A DNA stretch of 64,000 nucleotides from NCBI GenBank assembly GCA_015064725.1, contig SVRQ01000001.1, positions 1 through 64,000 on the forward strand, read 5' to 3'. This document shows positions 8,063 to 16,089 of this stretch, in pieces (the stretch's first letter is position 1; each line of letters starts with the position of its first letter). The notes below the pieces were generated by a model. It searched no databases. It had not been told where the DNA came from and was given only the letters and a program-made list of their open reading frames with translations. The translations under genes were made by a program, and so were the position numbers. Source of the stretch: Oscillospiraceae bacterium (lineage in GTDB: Bacteria > Bacillota > Clostridia > Oscillospirales > CAG-272).

Positions 8063-8490
8063 AAAGAAAGCTTGGCAAAGAACTTTCCTCAAAAAATGTT
8101 ATTATTTTATTACTAAAAAGGGATTATATCATATTTCCTTGAAGAAAGAGCAGTAAAGAACTTTCCTCAAAAATGTTTTTATTTTATCACCAAAATGGGA
8201 TTATATCATATTTCCTTGAAGAAAGCTCGGCAAAAAACTTTCCTCAAAAATGTTTTTATTTTATTACTAAAAAGGGATTATATCATATTTTCTCAAAGAA
8301 AGCTCGGCAAAGAACTTTCCTCAAAAAAAGTTATTATTTTATCACCAAAAAGGGATTATATCATATTTTCTTAAAGAAAGAACAGTAAAGAACTTTCCTC
8401 AAAAAATGTTATTTATTTTATTACTAAAAAGGGATTATATCATATTTCCTTGAAGAAAGCTCGGCAAAGAACTTTCCTCAAAAAATACTT
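8063..8490. repeat. Tandem ~78-bp repeat array between argJ and argB
   Basis: Units begin near 8063, 8141, 8218, 8295, 8373 and 8452, spacing 77-79 bp, so five full copies and a partial sixth. Each holds GAAAG..CGGCAAAGAACTT, TCCTCAAAAA and GGGATTATATCATATTT segments. Copies differ at scattered bases, for example CTCGGCAA versus AGCAGTAA, with alternating subtypes. Short frames across the array are repeat translations, not genes. The AAAGAACTTTCCTC core recurs as single hairpin-linked copies elsewhere (37467-37510 and 54731-54770). The array lies inside the arg operon transcript. Confidence 0.9.
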
Positions 8491-8547
8491 TTGCTTTATT
8501 TGTCCGGGGATATTTATATCAAATCCTAATTTAATTGGCGTATTTCT

Positions 8548-8610
8548 AAGGCTCCCTCCGGGAGGGGGCTCCGCAAAGCGGTGGAGGAGAACGCGTCAAC
8601 TCCCTCCGCC
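8548..8610. repeat. Dispersed GGCTCCCTCC...GGTGGAGGAG element
   Basis: A GC-rich palindromic element beginning AAGGCTCCCTCCGGGAGGGG and ending GCGGTGGAGGAG at 8589, with a nearby CTCCCTCCGCC. It resembles the outer ends of the DUF559 cassette (12838-12883, 13256-13304) and a degenerate copy at 20204-20262. It sits just after argJ. Confidence 0.6.
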
Positions 8611-8619
8611 AATCCGTAA

Positions 8620-9840
8620 TTACGTTCTGTAATCGCCGTTTATCTTAACGTAATCATAAGTAAGGTCGCAACCCCAAGCCGTAGCAGCGGCATCTCCGCT
8701 GTTAAGGTCTATAATTACGTTTATTTCTTTTTCGGAAAGGACCTCTTTCGCCGTTTCCTCGGAAAAATCTATTCCCGCGCCGTTTTTGCAAACGTCTATT
8801 CTGCCTGCGCGGCTTTCGAAGGAAACGTCTATCCTGTCAACGTCAACGTCCGCACCGCTGTAACCTATAGCGCAGAGGACTCTGCCCCAGTTAGCGTCCG
8901 CGCCGAACATAGCCGCCTTGAAAAGAGAGGAGCAAATGACGGATTTTGCAACCGTCTTTGCAATTTCTTCTTCCTTTGCACCCGTAACGGAGCATTCAAG
9001 AAGTTTTGTCGCGCCCTCGCCGTCGCCCGCTATCTTGCGGCACAGGTAAACCGTGATGGTGTTGAGGGCTTTCATAAATTCCGCAAAATCTTCATCCTCT
9101 TTAGAGATGGTGGCATTGCCTGCCATACCGTTTGCCAAGATCGCAACCATATCGTTTGTGGAGGTATCGCCGTCAACGCTGACCATATTGAACGTATTCT
9201 GTATATCTGCGGAAAGTGCTTTTTTGAGCATTTTGGGAGATATCGCCGCATCCGTTGTTATGAACACGAGCATAGTTGCCATATTGGGGTGGATCATACC
9301 GGAGCCCTTCGCAATGCCGCCTATATGGCATTCCTTGCCGCCGACGGTAAATTTCACCGCGATCTCTTTGAGCACCGTATCCGTCGTCATAATTCCTTCC
9401 GCTGCGCGAACGCTGCTTTCCTCGGAAGAGCCGAGTTCGGAAACGAGAAGCGGAAGTCCGACCGCAATAGGAGTTATGTCAAGGCGTTGACCGATAACAC
9501 CCGTTGACGCTACGATAACGTCGCTCGGCTTTACGGCGATATTTTCCGAAAGGAGCTCGCACATTTTTTCCGCAACCTCTATACCGTCCGCGTTGCAGGT
9601 ATTTGCATTTCCGCTGTTGCAGAGCACAGCCTGCGCAACACCGTCCGTTATATGCTTTTTTGTAACCGTGAGGGGCGCACCCTTCACGAGGTTTTTCGTA
9701 TAGACAGCCGCCGCAGATGCGGGAACCTCGCTATATATGAGCGCAAGATCGCGCTTTGTTTTGTTTTTGCGTACACCGCAGTGTATGCCGGAAGCACTAA
9801 AGCCTTTTGCGGCACAAACGCCGCCTGATGTAATTTCCAT
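8620..9840 (-). CDS. argJ: Bifunctional glutamate N-acetyltransferase / ornithine acetyltransferase
   Basis: ArgJ moves the acetyl group from N-acetylornithine to glutamate, and often also acetylates glutamate from acetyl-CoA, so no separate argA is needed. The self-cleavage site is visible: GSGMIHPNMATMLVF, cleaved between Ala and Thr, with Thr as the nucleophile, near residue 188. Other family segments are CNSGNANTC and GADANWGRVLCAIGYSG. Length 406 is typical of the precursor. AGAGGT precedes the ATG. It lies 17 bases after argC. Whether it also acetylates from acetyl-CoA cannot be told from sequence. Confidence 0.95.
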   Translation of the reverse strand: MEITSGGVCAAKGFSASGIHCGVRKNKTKRDLALIYSEVPASAAAVYTKNLVKGAPLTVTKKHITDGVAQAVLCNSGNANTCNADGIEVAEKMCELLSENIAVKPSDVIVASTGVIGQRLDITPIAVGLPLLVSELGSSEESSVRAAEGIMTTDTVLKEIAVKFTVGGKECHIGGIAKGSGMIHPNMATMLVFITTDAAISPKMLKKALSADIQNTFNMVSVDGDTSTNDMVAILANGMAGNATISKEDEDFAEFMKALNTITVYLCRKIAGDGEGATKLLECSVTGAKEEEIAKTVAKSVICSSLFKAAMFGADANWGRVLCAIGYSGADVDVDRIDVSFESRAGRIDVCKNGAGIDFSEETAKEVLSEKEINVIIDLNSGDAAATAWGCDLTYDYVKINGDYRT

Positions 9841-9857
9841 TTTATGTACCTCTTTAT

Positions 9858-10793
9858 TTAAACGTTCATACCCTCGGTCATATCCGCACCGAGTACAAGA
9901 TTAAGACATTCTATAGCTGCGCCGCACGCGCCTTTTCCAAGGTTATCGTATCTGGCAGTAAGGAGTATTCTCTCCTCGTTTCCGTGAACGGATATCTCCA
10001 TCGTGTCCGTTCCCGATCTTTTTCCTGCGGAAAGGAAGCCTTCCTCGTCCGCGCCCTGTGCAAAGCTTACAACGGGGCCCGTATATTTTTCCGCGTAGAT
10101 CTTCTTTATTTCTTCAATTCCAAAGCCTTCTGCAAGCTCGCTTGCAAAAAGCGGAACAGTGACCTCCATACCGCTGTAAAAATCCGAAACTATCGGGCAG
10201 AACACGGGTGCGTTTTCAAGCCCCGTTATCTTCTGCATTTCGGGAAGGTGCTTGTGCTTTTGGGAAAGAGCGTATTGTCTGGGTGCAGAAAGCAGCTCGT
10301 CTCTTCCCTCTTCCTCGTATGCCCCTATCATCTTCTTGCCGCCGCCGCTGTATCCCGTTATGGAAAAACAGGTAAGCTTCGCATCCTTCTCAAGCGCTCC
10401 GCATTCTATAAGAGGATAAACAAGTGCGATAAATCCGCTTGCGTGGCAGCCGGGAACGGCTATCCTTTTGGAGGTTTCTATCTTCTGCTTTGCGGCCGCG
10501 GAAAGCTCGGGAAATCCGTACGCCCACGCATCGTTAGTTCTGTGCGCCGTTGACGTATCAAGGAGAACGGTGTTTTCATTTTCCACAAGGGATGCAGATT
10601 CTATCGCCGCCGCATCGGGAAGGCAAAGAAAAGCTATATCTGCGGAATTTAGCGCTTCGCGGCGTGCCTGCGTATCTTTTCTTTTTTCTTCGGGAAGCGT
10701 TATAAGCTCAATATCTTCTCTTCCCGAAATTCTTCTGAATATATCAAGCCCCGTTGTTCCGGCGCTGCCGTCTATAAAAACTTTCTTTTTCAC
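9858..10793 (-). CDS. argC: N-acetyl-gamma-glutamyl-phosphate reductase, type 2
   Basis: ArgC reduces N-acetylglutamyl phosphate to the semialdehyde with NADPH. The N-terminal nucleotide motif VFIDGSAGTTGLDI marks the shorter type-2 family rather than the E. coli type. The catalytic Cys lies in VPGCHASGFIALVYPLIE. I place the start at a GTG (10793; 311 residues), since GAGGTG lies 7 bases upstream and homology begins there. An ATG 36 codons further upstream would start before the predicted transcript. It is the first gene of the operon. Confidence 0.92.
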   Translation of the reverse strand: MKKKVFIDGSAGTTGLDIFRRISGREDIELITLPEEKRKDTQARREALNSADIAFLCLPDAAAIESASLVENENTVLLDTSTAHRTNDAWAYGFPELSAAAKQKIETSKRIAVPGCHASGFIALVYPLIECGALEKDAKLTCFSITGYSGGGKKMIGAYEEEGRDELLSAPRQYALSQKHKHLPEMQKITGLENAPVFCPIVSDFYSGMEVTVPLFASELAEGFGIEEIKKIYAEKYTGPVVSFAQGADEEGFLSAGKRSGTDTMEISVHGNEERILLTARYDNLGKGACGAAIECLNLVLGADMTEGMNV

Positions 10794-10838
10794 AAAAAAA
10801 CACCTCGTTTTCAAAAAGGGGATAGCGTATTTATTTTC

Positions 10839-10901
10839 ATTTATGCATAAATACATCAACAATAGTTCGTATATTATATCACGCAATGTATAATTATGCA
10901 A
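10839..10901 (-). promoter_or_regulatory. arg operon promoter with ArgR-type box
   Basis: On the minus strand, -35 TTGCAT (10901-10896), 17-bp spacer, -10 TATAAT (10878-10873), start near 10866. Overlapping the -35 is TGCATAATTATACA (10900-10887), which fits the ARG-box core TGNATWWWWATNCA. A second dyad, ATTTATGCATAAAT (10839-10852), lies in the leader and could be a second ArgR half of a tandem operator. Repression by arginine-bound ArgR is inferred from the match. Confidence 0.65.
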
Positions 10902-11060
10902 TAGTTAAAATAAATTTTTTTCAGGTTTTTTTAAAGTTTTTTTGCCTATTTTCCGCACCGCGCGAAAATTCAAACTCTTTTGAACGTAATTAAAACAGTT
11001 TTACCGATTTTTGTTCAATTTTAAGCAGAAATTATTTATTCATCAAAAATGCATAAAAAT

Positions 11061-11088
11061 TCGGCATTTGCAAAAAAGCAAATGCCGA
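11061..11088 (-). terminator. Terminator of the Per-box lipoprotein gene
   Basis: 11-bp stem TCGGCATTTGC (11061-11071) with GCAAATGCCGA (11078-11088) and a 6-base loop. The minus-strand tail is ATTTTTATG. It lies 6 bases beyond the stop codon. Confidence 0.85.
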
Positions 11089-11093
11089 TAATT

Positions 11094-11591
11094 TTATTCC
11101 GCGTGAATTACCGCGTGTGCCTCTCCGTCGCCGCCGCGAATGTTAAGCCCGTCGTCGCTGTCAAGCAATGCTCTGTAGCTCGCCGTCTGTGTTTTTTCAT
11201 CATACTTCTTTACAAGTGAGAGCGTGCCGCAATGAAGCGTTGTGGATTCGTTACATATCTGGATAACGATTATCGCGTGATCGGAAGAGCCCTCTCCCGG
11301 GACCCAATAGAAGCTTTCGCCGTTGGTAAGGTTCAGTTCCGCAACCTCTTTTTCTTCTTCATCGGCAGAGGAGATAAGCGCGCCGCCGTCCACGGCAAGT
11401 ATCACCTTTGTATAATCACATCCAAGGTCAAAAGAAAACATCATTTTGTGCGCGGCAGAATTATCCGCATAATCGACCCAGGTTATATGCTCCGTGGTTT
11501 CTTGAGTTATATTAGGAATTCCCGCGTCCCCGCAAGAGACGAGAAGCAGGAGCATTGACAGCAATATCGAAAAAAAAGCAACTTTTTTCAT
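11094..11591 (-). CDS. Putative lipoprotein under a Per-box-like operator
   Basis: A 165-residue secreted protein of unknown function. The N-terminus MKKVAFFSILLSMLLLLVSC is a lipoprotein signal peptide with lipobox LVSC, so the mature form would be anchored outside the membrane. Thr-rich residues follow, then a domain with no recognised family. The start at 11591 is chosen for GGGGGAT about 7 bases upstream and the signal peptide; a longer frame start at 11651 would precede the transcript. Its promoter carries a perfect 29-bp palindrome matching the Per box, so it may respond to peroxide or metal. Confidence 0.8.
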   Translation of the reverse strand: MKKVAFFSILLSMLLLLVSCGDAGIPNITQETTEHITWVDYADNSAAHKMMFSFDLGCDYTKVILAVDGGALISSADEEEKEVAELNLTNGESFYWVPGEGSSDHAIIVIQICNESTTLHCGTLSLVKKYDEKTQTASYRALLDSDDGLNIRGGDGEAHAVIHAE

Positions 11592-11624
11592 AAAAAATCC
11601 CCCAAGTATAAACAAATTTATACC

Positions 11625-11668
11625 GAATGTGTTATAATGATTATAACACATTCCCGGATTTTTTTCAA
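11625..11668 (-). promoter_or_regulatory. Promoter with perfect 29-bp palindrome (Per-box core)
   Basis: The dyad spans 11625-11653: 14-bp arms GAATGTGTTATAAT and complement around a central G (11639). Its core TTATAATGATTATAA (11632-11646) is identical to the Bacillus Per-box consensus TTATAATNATTATAA. Minus-strand promoter: -35 TTGAAA (11668-11663), 17 bp, -10 TATAAT (11645-11640) inside the dyad, so a bound repressor would block it. PerR is the leading candidate; another Fur-family member is possible. Confidence 0.75.
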
Positions 11669-11730
11669 TAGTAACTTTATAAATATATCTTTATGAAACA
11701 AAAAAATATCCAAACAAAGGAGCATATCCT

Positions 11731-12216
11731 ATGAGCATATCCCACCCATTCCCCGCGGTATGGAACAGCGGCTGTACGGTACTTATTCTCGGCAGTTTTC
11801 CCTCCGTCAGCTCAAGGGAGCAGGGATTTTTCTACGGGCATCCGCAGAACAGATTTTGGAAAGTGACCGCCGCCGTTTTCGGGCAGAGTATTCCCTCAAC
11901 CATTGAGGAAAAACGCGCTTTTCTTCTTCGCAACGGCATCGCACTTTGGGACGTTATAGCATCCTGCGAGATAGAGGGCTCTGCCGACAGCAAGATAAAA
12001 AACGCCGTGCCAAACGATATATCTTCGCTTCTTGAAAATTCGCACATATCGCGCATTTTTGCAAACGGCAGCACAGCGCATAAGCTATACGGAAAATACA
12101 TAGAGCCGAAAACGGGTATCCCTGCATATAAGCTCCCATCTACAAGCCCGGCGAACGCCGCGTGGAGCGTGGAAAAACTCACGGAAATTTGGAAAATCAT
12201 CAAAGAGGAGAAATAA
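11731..12216 (+). CDS. Hypoxanthine/uracil-type DNA glycosylase (UDG superfamily, HDG-like)
   Basis: A 161-residue enzyme of the uracil-DNA glycosylase superfamily, closest in look to the DNA-deoxyinosine glycosylase group. Motif 1 is LILGSFPSVSSRE (about residues 18-30), followed by FFYGHPQNRFWK. A C-terminal LPSTSPANAAWS (about 138-149) matches the second active-site motif. It would excise a deaminated base, giving an abasic site. The ribosome site AAAGGAG lies before the ATG. It is followed after 2 bases by the C_GCAxxG_C_C gene, and is divergent from the Per-box lipoprotein gene. Substrate choice cannot be settled from sequence. Confidence 0.85.
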   Translation: MSISHPFPAVWNSGCTVLILGSFPSVSSREQGFFYGHPQNRFWKVTAAVFGQSIPSTIEEKRAFLLRNGIALWDVIASCEIEGSADSKIKNAVPNDISSLLENSHISRIFANGSTAHKLYGKYIEPKTGIPAYKLPSTSPANAAWSVEKLTEIWKIIKEEK

Positions 12217-12218
12217 TT

Positions 12219-12680
12219 ATGACACACAGAGAAAAAGCTATAGAAAATTTTTATAAAGGATACAACTGCGCACAGTCCGTTTTTTTGGCATTCTGCGACG
12301 TAACGGGCTTTGACGAGGAAACCGCACTTCGCATTTCCTCCTCCTTCGGCGGCGGTATGGGCAGACTGCGCGAGGTCTGCGGTGCCTGCTCCGCTATGTT
12401 TATGGTCGCGGGTCTTGTCTGCGGCTACACGGACATCTCCACGGATGAGCCGAAAAAGGAGCATTACGCACGCATACAGGCACTCGCCGCAAAATTTAAG
12501 GAAAAGCACAGCACCATTATCTGCCGTGAGCTTTTGTCGTCCCTTGCTCCCGACACAGACCCCACGCCCAGCGCACGCACGGAGCAGTATTACAAAACGC
12601 GCCCCTGTGCCAAATTCATCGGCGATGCCGCGGATATAATCGACGGGATGCTTGCGGAAAACGGGGTTACGTTTAAATAA
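12219..12680 (+). CDS. C_GCAxxG_C_C family protein
   Basis: A 153-residue protein of the C_GCAxxG_C_C family, named for its cysteine pattern. Visible marks are YNCAQSV (C17), CGACSAMF inside GGMGRLREVCGACS, and later Cys in IICRELL and RPCAKFI. Members are small cytoplasmic proteins thought to be redox-linked or metal-binding; their reaction is not established. The ATG at 12219 is used since AGAGGAG lies 8 bases upstream. It is 2 bases after the glycosylase stop, so the two form an operon that ends at the terminator near 12781. Confidence 0.88.
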   Translation: MTHREKAIENFYKGYNCAQSVFLAFCDVTGFDEETALRISSSFGGGMGRLREVCGACSAMFMVAGLVCGYTDISTDEPKKEHYARIQALAAKFKEKHSTIICRELLSSLAPDTDPTPSARTEQYYKTRPCAKFIGDAADIIDGMLAENGVTFK

Positions 12681-12740
12681 AATTTTCTTTAAAAAAAGAC
12701 GATGGCTTACGCTCCTTCTCATAAGGATGTTTACAAAACT

Positions 12741-12766
12741 GTAGGGACCGGCGTCCTCGACGGTAC
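12741..12766. repeat. Degenerate GTAGGG...GGCGTCC repeat
   Basis: GTAGGGACCGGCGTCCTCGA, a degenerate relative of the GTAGGGG elements; its best match is 37595-37612 (GTAGGGACAGGCGTCCTA). Intergenic. Confidence 0.4.
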
Positions 12767-12780
12767 TTAATACACACATA

Positions 12781-12813
12781 AAAACGGCAGAGAACTTGTT
12801 TTCTCTGCCGTTT
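12781..12813 (+). terminator. Terminator after the glycosylase/C_GCAxxG_C_C operon
   Basis: Stem AAAACGGCAGAGAA (12781-12794) with TTCTCTGCCGTTTT (12800-12813), 5-base loop. The T-run on the plus side is short (TTTTG). Confidence 0.75.
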
Positions 12814-12837
12814 TGTGGTATAATGGAACTAACGAGA

Positions 12838-13304
12838 AGCCTCTCCCTTTGGGAGAGGTGGCGGCGAAGCCGACGGAGAGGGCAAAATGGATCGAGAACC
12901 ACTAAAGAAAAATAATGAGTTGCTAAATGTCGCAAGAATTTTACGCCGTAATATGACTCGGCAAGAAAAACATTTATGGTATGATTTTTTGCGATATTAT
13001 ACGGTAAAGATATACAAGCAACGGATAATAGATAAGACTTTTATTGTCATAGTGCGCGTCTTGTGATAGAGCTTGACGGTTCACAGCACTATACAAGCCA
13101 AGGTAAAGCACACGATGCAGCAAGAACTGAAATCCTTAAAAGATATGGAATTTATGTTTTGCGGTTTTCAAATAGAGATGTAGATAAGAATTTTGAAGGT
13201 ATTTGCCGAATGATTGATCGGGTAATCAATGAGAGAATTGAATACTCGTCGTAAAACGCCCTCTCACCCGCTATCGCGGGAGCTCTCCCAAAGGGAGAGC
13301 CTTA
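12838..13304. mobile_element. Inverted-repeat cassette carrying a DUF559 gene
   Basis: Both ends carry the same element in opposite orientation: AAGCCTCTCCCTTTGGGAGAG at the left (12838-12858) and its complement, one base different, at the right (CTCTCCCAAAGGGAGAG then CCTT, ending 13304). Inner edges also mirror (GGAGAGGGC at 12875-12883 and GCCCTCTC from 13257). The broken DUF559 gene fills the space. No transposase is present and no target duplication was evident. Confidence 0.6.
12887..13254 (+). pseudogene. DUF559 (Vsr/endonuclease-like) gene, frameshifted
   Basis: Two frames together make one DUF559 protein. Frame 1 from ATG 12887 reads MDREPLKKNN..., then NMTRQEKHLWYDFLRYY and KQRIIDK, and stops at 13064-13066. 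Frame 2, readable from about 13037, gives DFYCHSARLVIELDGSQHYT and continues to RYGIYVLRFSNRDVDKNFEGIC, ending 13254. Intact relatives read ...NFIVDFYC... at this point, so about ten bases appear lost near 13035. The family has a restriction-endonuclease-like fold; its role is unclear. The second half alone would lack the N-terminal part. The surrounding inverted repeats suggest it moved as a cassette. Confidence 0.85.
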
Positions 13305-13402
13305 AGACGCGCGCTCACCCTTAGGGGTATGTGCTTTGCCCGAAGTCTTTGTAATACAAAGGCGAAACTGGCGATAAAAAAGATAATGGATGGATAATAT
13401 TT

Positions 13403-13861
13403 ATGTGTATGATCTGTGATAGAATCAATATGATCAAGAACGGAACGAACCCTTGGTTTGTAAAAGAGTTAGAAACAGGATATGTTGTTATTGGCGATAA
13501 TCAACACTTTAAGGGTTATACATTGTTTCTCTGTAAAGAACACAAAACCGAATTATTTCAATTAGACTATTCTGCAAAAATGAAATTTTTGGAAGAAATG
13601 TCTGTTGTTGCCGAAGCTGTAGCAAAAGCATTTAATGCTGAAAAAATGAATTATGAATTATTGGGTAATGGTGATACTCATATACATTGGCATCTTTTTC
13701 CCCGAGTAAGCGGTGATTTGGGAAATTACGGTAACAATGGGAAAGGGCCTGTGTGGTGGTATCCAATGGATAAAATGTACAGTTCTAATAATCGCCCCAC
13801 AGGAAAAGAGCTGGAAAATTTGAAAGCAAAATTGGAAAAAGAATTGAATCAACTTTTATGA
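13403..13861 (+). CDS. HIT-family protein
   Basis: A 152-residue histidine-triad protein, likely a nucleotide hydrolase or transferase. The HIT active-site segment is HIHWHLFPR near residues 92-100. The N-terminus has CMICD (Cys2, Cys5), as in zinc-containing HIT proteins, though the partner ligands are not obvious. The C-terminal region with WWYPMDKMYSS and a Lys/Glu-rich tail is typical of a Firmicutes subgroup. No strong ribosome site precedes the ATG (GGATGG about 12 bases upstream). AT-rich codon use differs from nearby core genes, suggesting transfer. Substrate unknown. Confidence 0.88.
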   Translation: MCMICDRINMIKNGTNPWFVKELETGYVVIGDNQHFKGYTLFLCKEHKTELFQLDYSAKMKFLEEMSVVAEAVAKAFNAEKMNYELLGNGDTHIHWHLFPRVSGDLGNYGNNGKGPVWWYPMDKMYSSNNRPTGKELENLKAKLEKELNQLL

Positions 13862-13885
13862 TATTATGCTATGCCACAATATTAG

Positions 13886-13917
13886 AACGCCGACAGACTT
13901 TAAAATCTGCCGGCGTT
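13886..13917 (+). terminator. Terminator after the HIT gene
   Basis: Stem AACGCCG (13886-13892) with CGGCGTT (13911-13917), extended by CAGA/TCTG across one mismatch. The tail is AATTATTTG, so moderate strength. Confidence 0.65.
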
Positions 13918-13950
13918 AATTATTTGTTTACTGCATAACATTTTTTATCC

Positions 13951-13998
13951 GTAGGGGAGACCTGTGGTCTCCCGCGGGCGAACACAGGTCTCCCCTAC
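13951..13998. repeat. GTAGGGGAGACC palindromic repeat, full copy
   Basis: 16-bp perfect outer arms GTAGGGGAGACCTGTG (13951-13966) and complement (13983-13998), with an inner GGTCTCCCGCGGGCG. The most complete member of the dispersed family, lying between convergent genes. Confidence 0.7.
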
Positions 13999-14055
13999 CG
14001 CGTATCATGTCAATTCTCCGCCAAGGACATCACACATTGCGCCATCGTCTTTTTT

Positions 14056-15621
14056 TTAGTTTTCTTTCTTTTCTTCGTGATATTCTTTTTCCGTGTTTAC
14101 GTTCCAGATAGCGTCGCGGGAAGCATCGCCGCGTTTGAGAGTGCGCACAGCCTCGAACGCCGTCATCATAGAGTGGTCCATATTGTTGTATCTGTGCTGA
14201 CCGTTTCTGCCGATGCAGTAAAGGTTGCCGATACCGTCAAGGTAATTTCTTACCTTATCAAACTCTGCGTAAGTACCGAAATATGCGGGGTACGCTTTCT
14301 TAACTCTTGCACGTGTGCTGTCAAGAATATCCGCCTTATCGAGAACACCGATCTTTTCAAGCTCGCCTGACGCAAACTCGATAAAATCCTTATCCTCCAT
14401 ATTCCAAAGCTCATCGCCTTCGTTGCAGAAATATTCAAGACCGATCCATACGTTGTTTTCAAAATCCTTTACCATATAGGGGGACCAGTTGTTGAACACC
14501 TGAAGTCTGCCTATCTTGACGTCGCGCTCCTGAATGTATATCCAGCAGTCCGGAACGATATTGCCGACAGTTTTTATCTTTGTTTCGTTCTTTATCTTGA
14601 GCTTGTTTACAAGAAGACCTACCGTGATAAAATCGCGGTAAGGAAGATTTACGGCTACGTTGTGTACGTCCTCGGGAACAACGCTTCCCATACCGTCCAC
14701 AAGATCCTTTATAGGCATCGTGGAGAAGTAATAATCCGCCTTCATCGTTTCTTCCTTGCCGTTATTGACAACGCCTACGGAGAGTATCTCTTTGCCGTCC
14801 GTTTCAAGCGTCTTAACAGCGCAGTTTTTGATCACCTTACCACCGAGCTTTTCTACTTCCTCGGCAACCTTTTCCCAAAGCTGACCGGGGCCCTTTTTCG
14901 GGTAGATATACTGCTCTATCAAGGAAGTTTCCACGTTTTTGCTGTTCTTCTTGAACGGCTTCGTGATAACGGCAAGCACCGCCTTCGTAAGAGAAAGGCC
15001 CTTAACGCGCTGCGCGCCCCAGGAGGGATCGATATTCGCAGGATTTACGCCCCAAAGCTTTTCCGTGTAATCCTCAAAGAACATTTCGTAAAGAGGACGG
15101 CCGAAGCGGTTGATGTAGAAATTGCGCAGAGAATCCTCTTTTTTCTTGAACACCGCAGACCAAACGTAGCCAAATCCCGCCTTCATCGTGCGGACAAAGC
15201 CCATATTGGTAAACGTTTTAAGCTTTAAGCTGATGGGATAATCGAAGAATTTTTTGAGGTAATAAATTCTGGAAACGCGGTTACGAACAAGCATAACCTC
15301 GTCCTCTTTTTCGGGGTCGGGGCCGCTTTCGGAAAGCTTCTTGTTCGTTGTACCGAGGATTATGTCATCCTTGGAGGGTGCGCCCTGCGTGGGCATAAAC
15401 TTCGCCCAGAATTCGTTTACCTCCTCACTTTTGGAGAAGAAGCGGTGGCCGCCGATGTCCATTCTGTTGCCGTTATATTCGATAGTACGGGAAATACCGC
15501 CTATAGCGTCGGATTCTTCAAGTATTATCGGAATAACGTCCGTTTCCGTAATAAGGTTATATGCCGCGCAAAGACCCGCGGGACCTGCGCCGATGATTAT
15601 AGCGGTCTTTTTATTTTCCAT
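14056..15621 (-). CDS. FAD-dependent oxidoreductase (UDP-galactopyranose mutase/protoporphyrinogen oxidase-like)
   Basis: A 521-residue flavoprotein. The dinucleotide fold is at the N-terminus: [17 protein letters not shown] (about residues 8-24), then the E of IILEES and [25 protein letters not shown], as in amine-oxidase/UGM-type proteins. A C-terminal FAD segment is [23 protein letters not shown]. The substrate is unknown; similar proteins occur with polysaccharide genes and are often loosely called protoporphyrinogen oxidases. It follows a gtrA-like gene by about 30 bases on the same strand, which supports a role in envelope glycan or lipid-linked sugar metabolism. Confidence 0.82.
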   Translation of the reverse strand: MENKKTAIIIGAGPAGLCAAYNLITETDVIPIILEESDAIGGISRTIEYNGNRMDIGGHRFFSKSEEVNEFWAKFMPTQGAPSKDDIILGTTNKKLSESGPDPEKEDEVMLVRNRVSRIYYLKKFFDYPISLKLKTFTNMGFVRTMKAGFGYVWSAVFKKKEDSLRNFYINRFGRPLYEMFFEDYTEKLWGVNPANIDPSWGAQRVKGLSLTKAVLAVITKPFKKNSKNVETSLIEQYIYPKKGPGQLWEKVAEEVEKLGGKVIKNCAVKTLETDGKEILSVGVVNNGKEETMKADYYFSTMPIKDLVDGMGSVVPEDVHNVAVNLPYRDFITVGLLVNKLKIKNETKIKTVGNIVPDCWIYIQERDVKIGRLQVFNNWSPYMVKDFENNVWIGLEYFCNEGDELWNMEDKDFIEFASGELEKIGVLDKADILDSTRARVKKAYPAYFGTYAEFDKVRNYLDGIGNLYCIGRNGQHRYNNMDHSMMTAFEAVRTLKRGDASRDAIWNVNTEKEYHEEKKEN

Positions 15622-15651
15622 TTTATTCTCCTCTTTAATTATATATTTATA

Positions 15652-16089
15652 TTATTTTCCGCGATAAACGAGAATTTTTCTGCCAATGTAGTTCCAGATA
15701 AGCACAACGCCCTTTACAAAGCAGGTAAGCACAAGGTACCAGAATCCGGATTCACCCGTAACGAGCGTGCCGACAAGCGTGAGCCCCACCGTAAGGAAAT
15801 AGCCTATAACGCCGACGATAACGTAGATTATAAACGCCTTCACCGTCTTTCCCTCTTTTTGCTGCTCTGCCTTGCGGAAAACAAAGATGTTGGAAAGAAT
15901 GAAGTTCACTATAAGACCCACTATAAAGCCCGCCGTAACGGAAACGGCAACCTGCCATTTATCCTCGCCCGTAGCGCCGAGGATGACGTAGAGCATTACG
16001 TAGTTCACGCCCATATCGATAAGCGCCGCAACGCCGCCGACGATGGCATAACGCAAAAATTCCCATAAAGTATCTTTTTTCAAATTCAT
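15652..16089 (-). CDS. GtrA-family membrane protein
   Basis: A 145-residue protein with four predicted membrane spans. The opening LWEFLRYAIVGGVAALIDMG is the GtrA signature. GtrA-type proteins are thought to help move lipid-linked sugars across the membrane. The ATG at 16089 is preferred, since GAGGTGA lies about 6 bases upstream; a GTG three codons earlier falls within that site. It is upstream of the FAD oxidoreductase gene in one operon. No glycosyltransferase gene is adjacent, so the sugar is not known. Confidence 0.88.
   Translation of the reverse strand: MNLKKDTLWEFLRYAIVGGVAALIDMGVNYVMLYVILGATGEDKWQVAVSVTAGFIVGLIVNFILSNIFVFRKAEQQKEGKTVKAFIIYVIVGVIGYFLTVGLTLVGTLVTGESGFWYLVLTCFVKGVVLIWNYIGRKILVYRGK

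Noticed and set aside
8173..8388. 71-residue repetitive frame
   Set aside because: It is a translation of the ~78-bp tandem repeats (FITKKGLYHIF recurring); no ribosome site, and frame keeping depends on copy number.
8063..8490. CRISPR array
   Set aside because: The units are contiguous tandem copies with no unique spacers, and no cas genes are present.
13063..13254. Independent 63-residue protein starting at the GTG
   Set aside because: It is the C-terminal half of a DUF559 protein whose N-terminal half is directly upstream in another frame; better described as one frameshifted gene.
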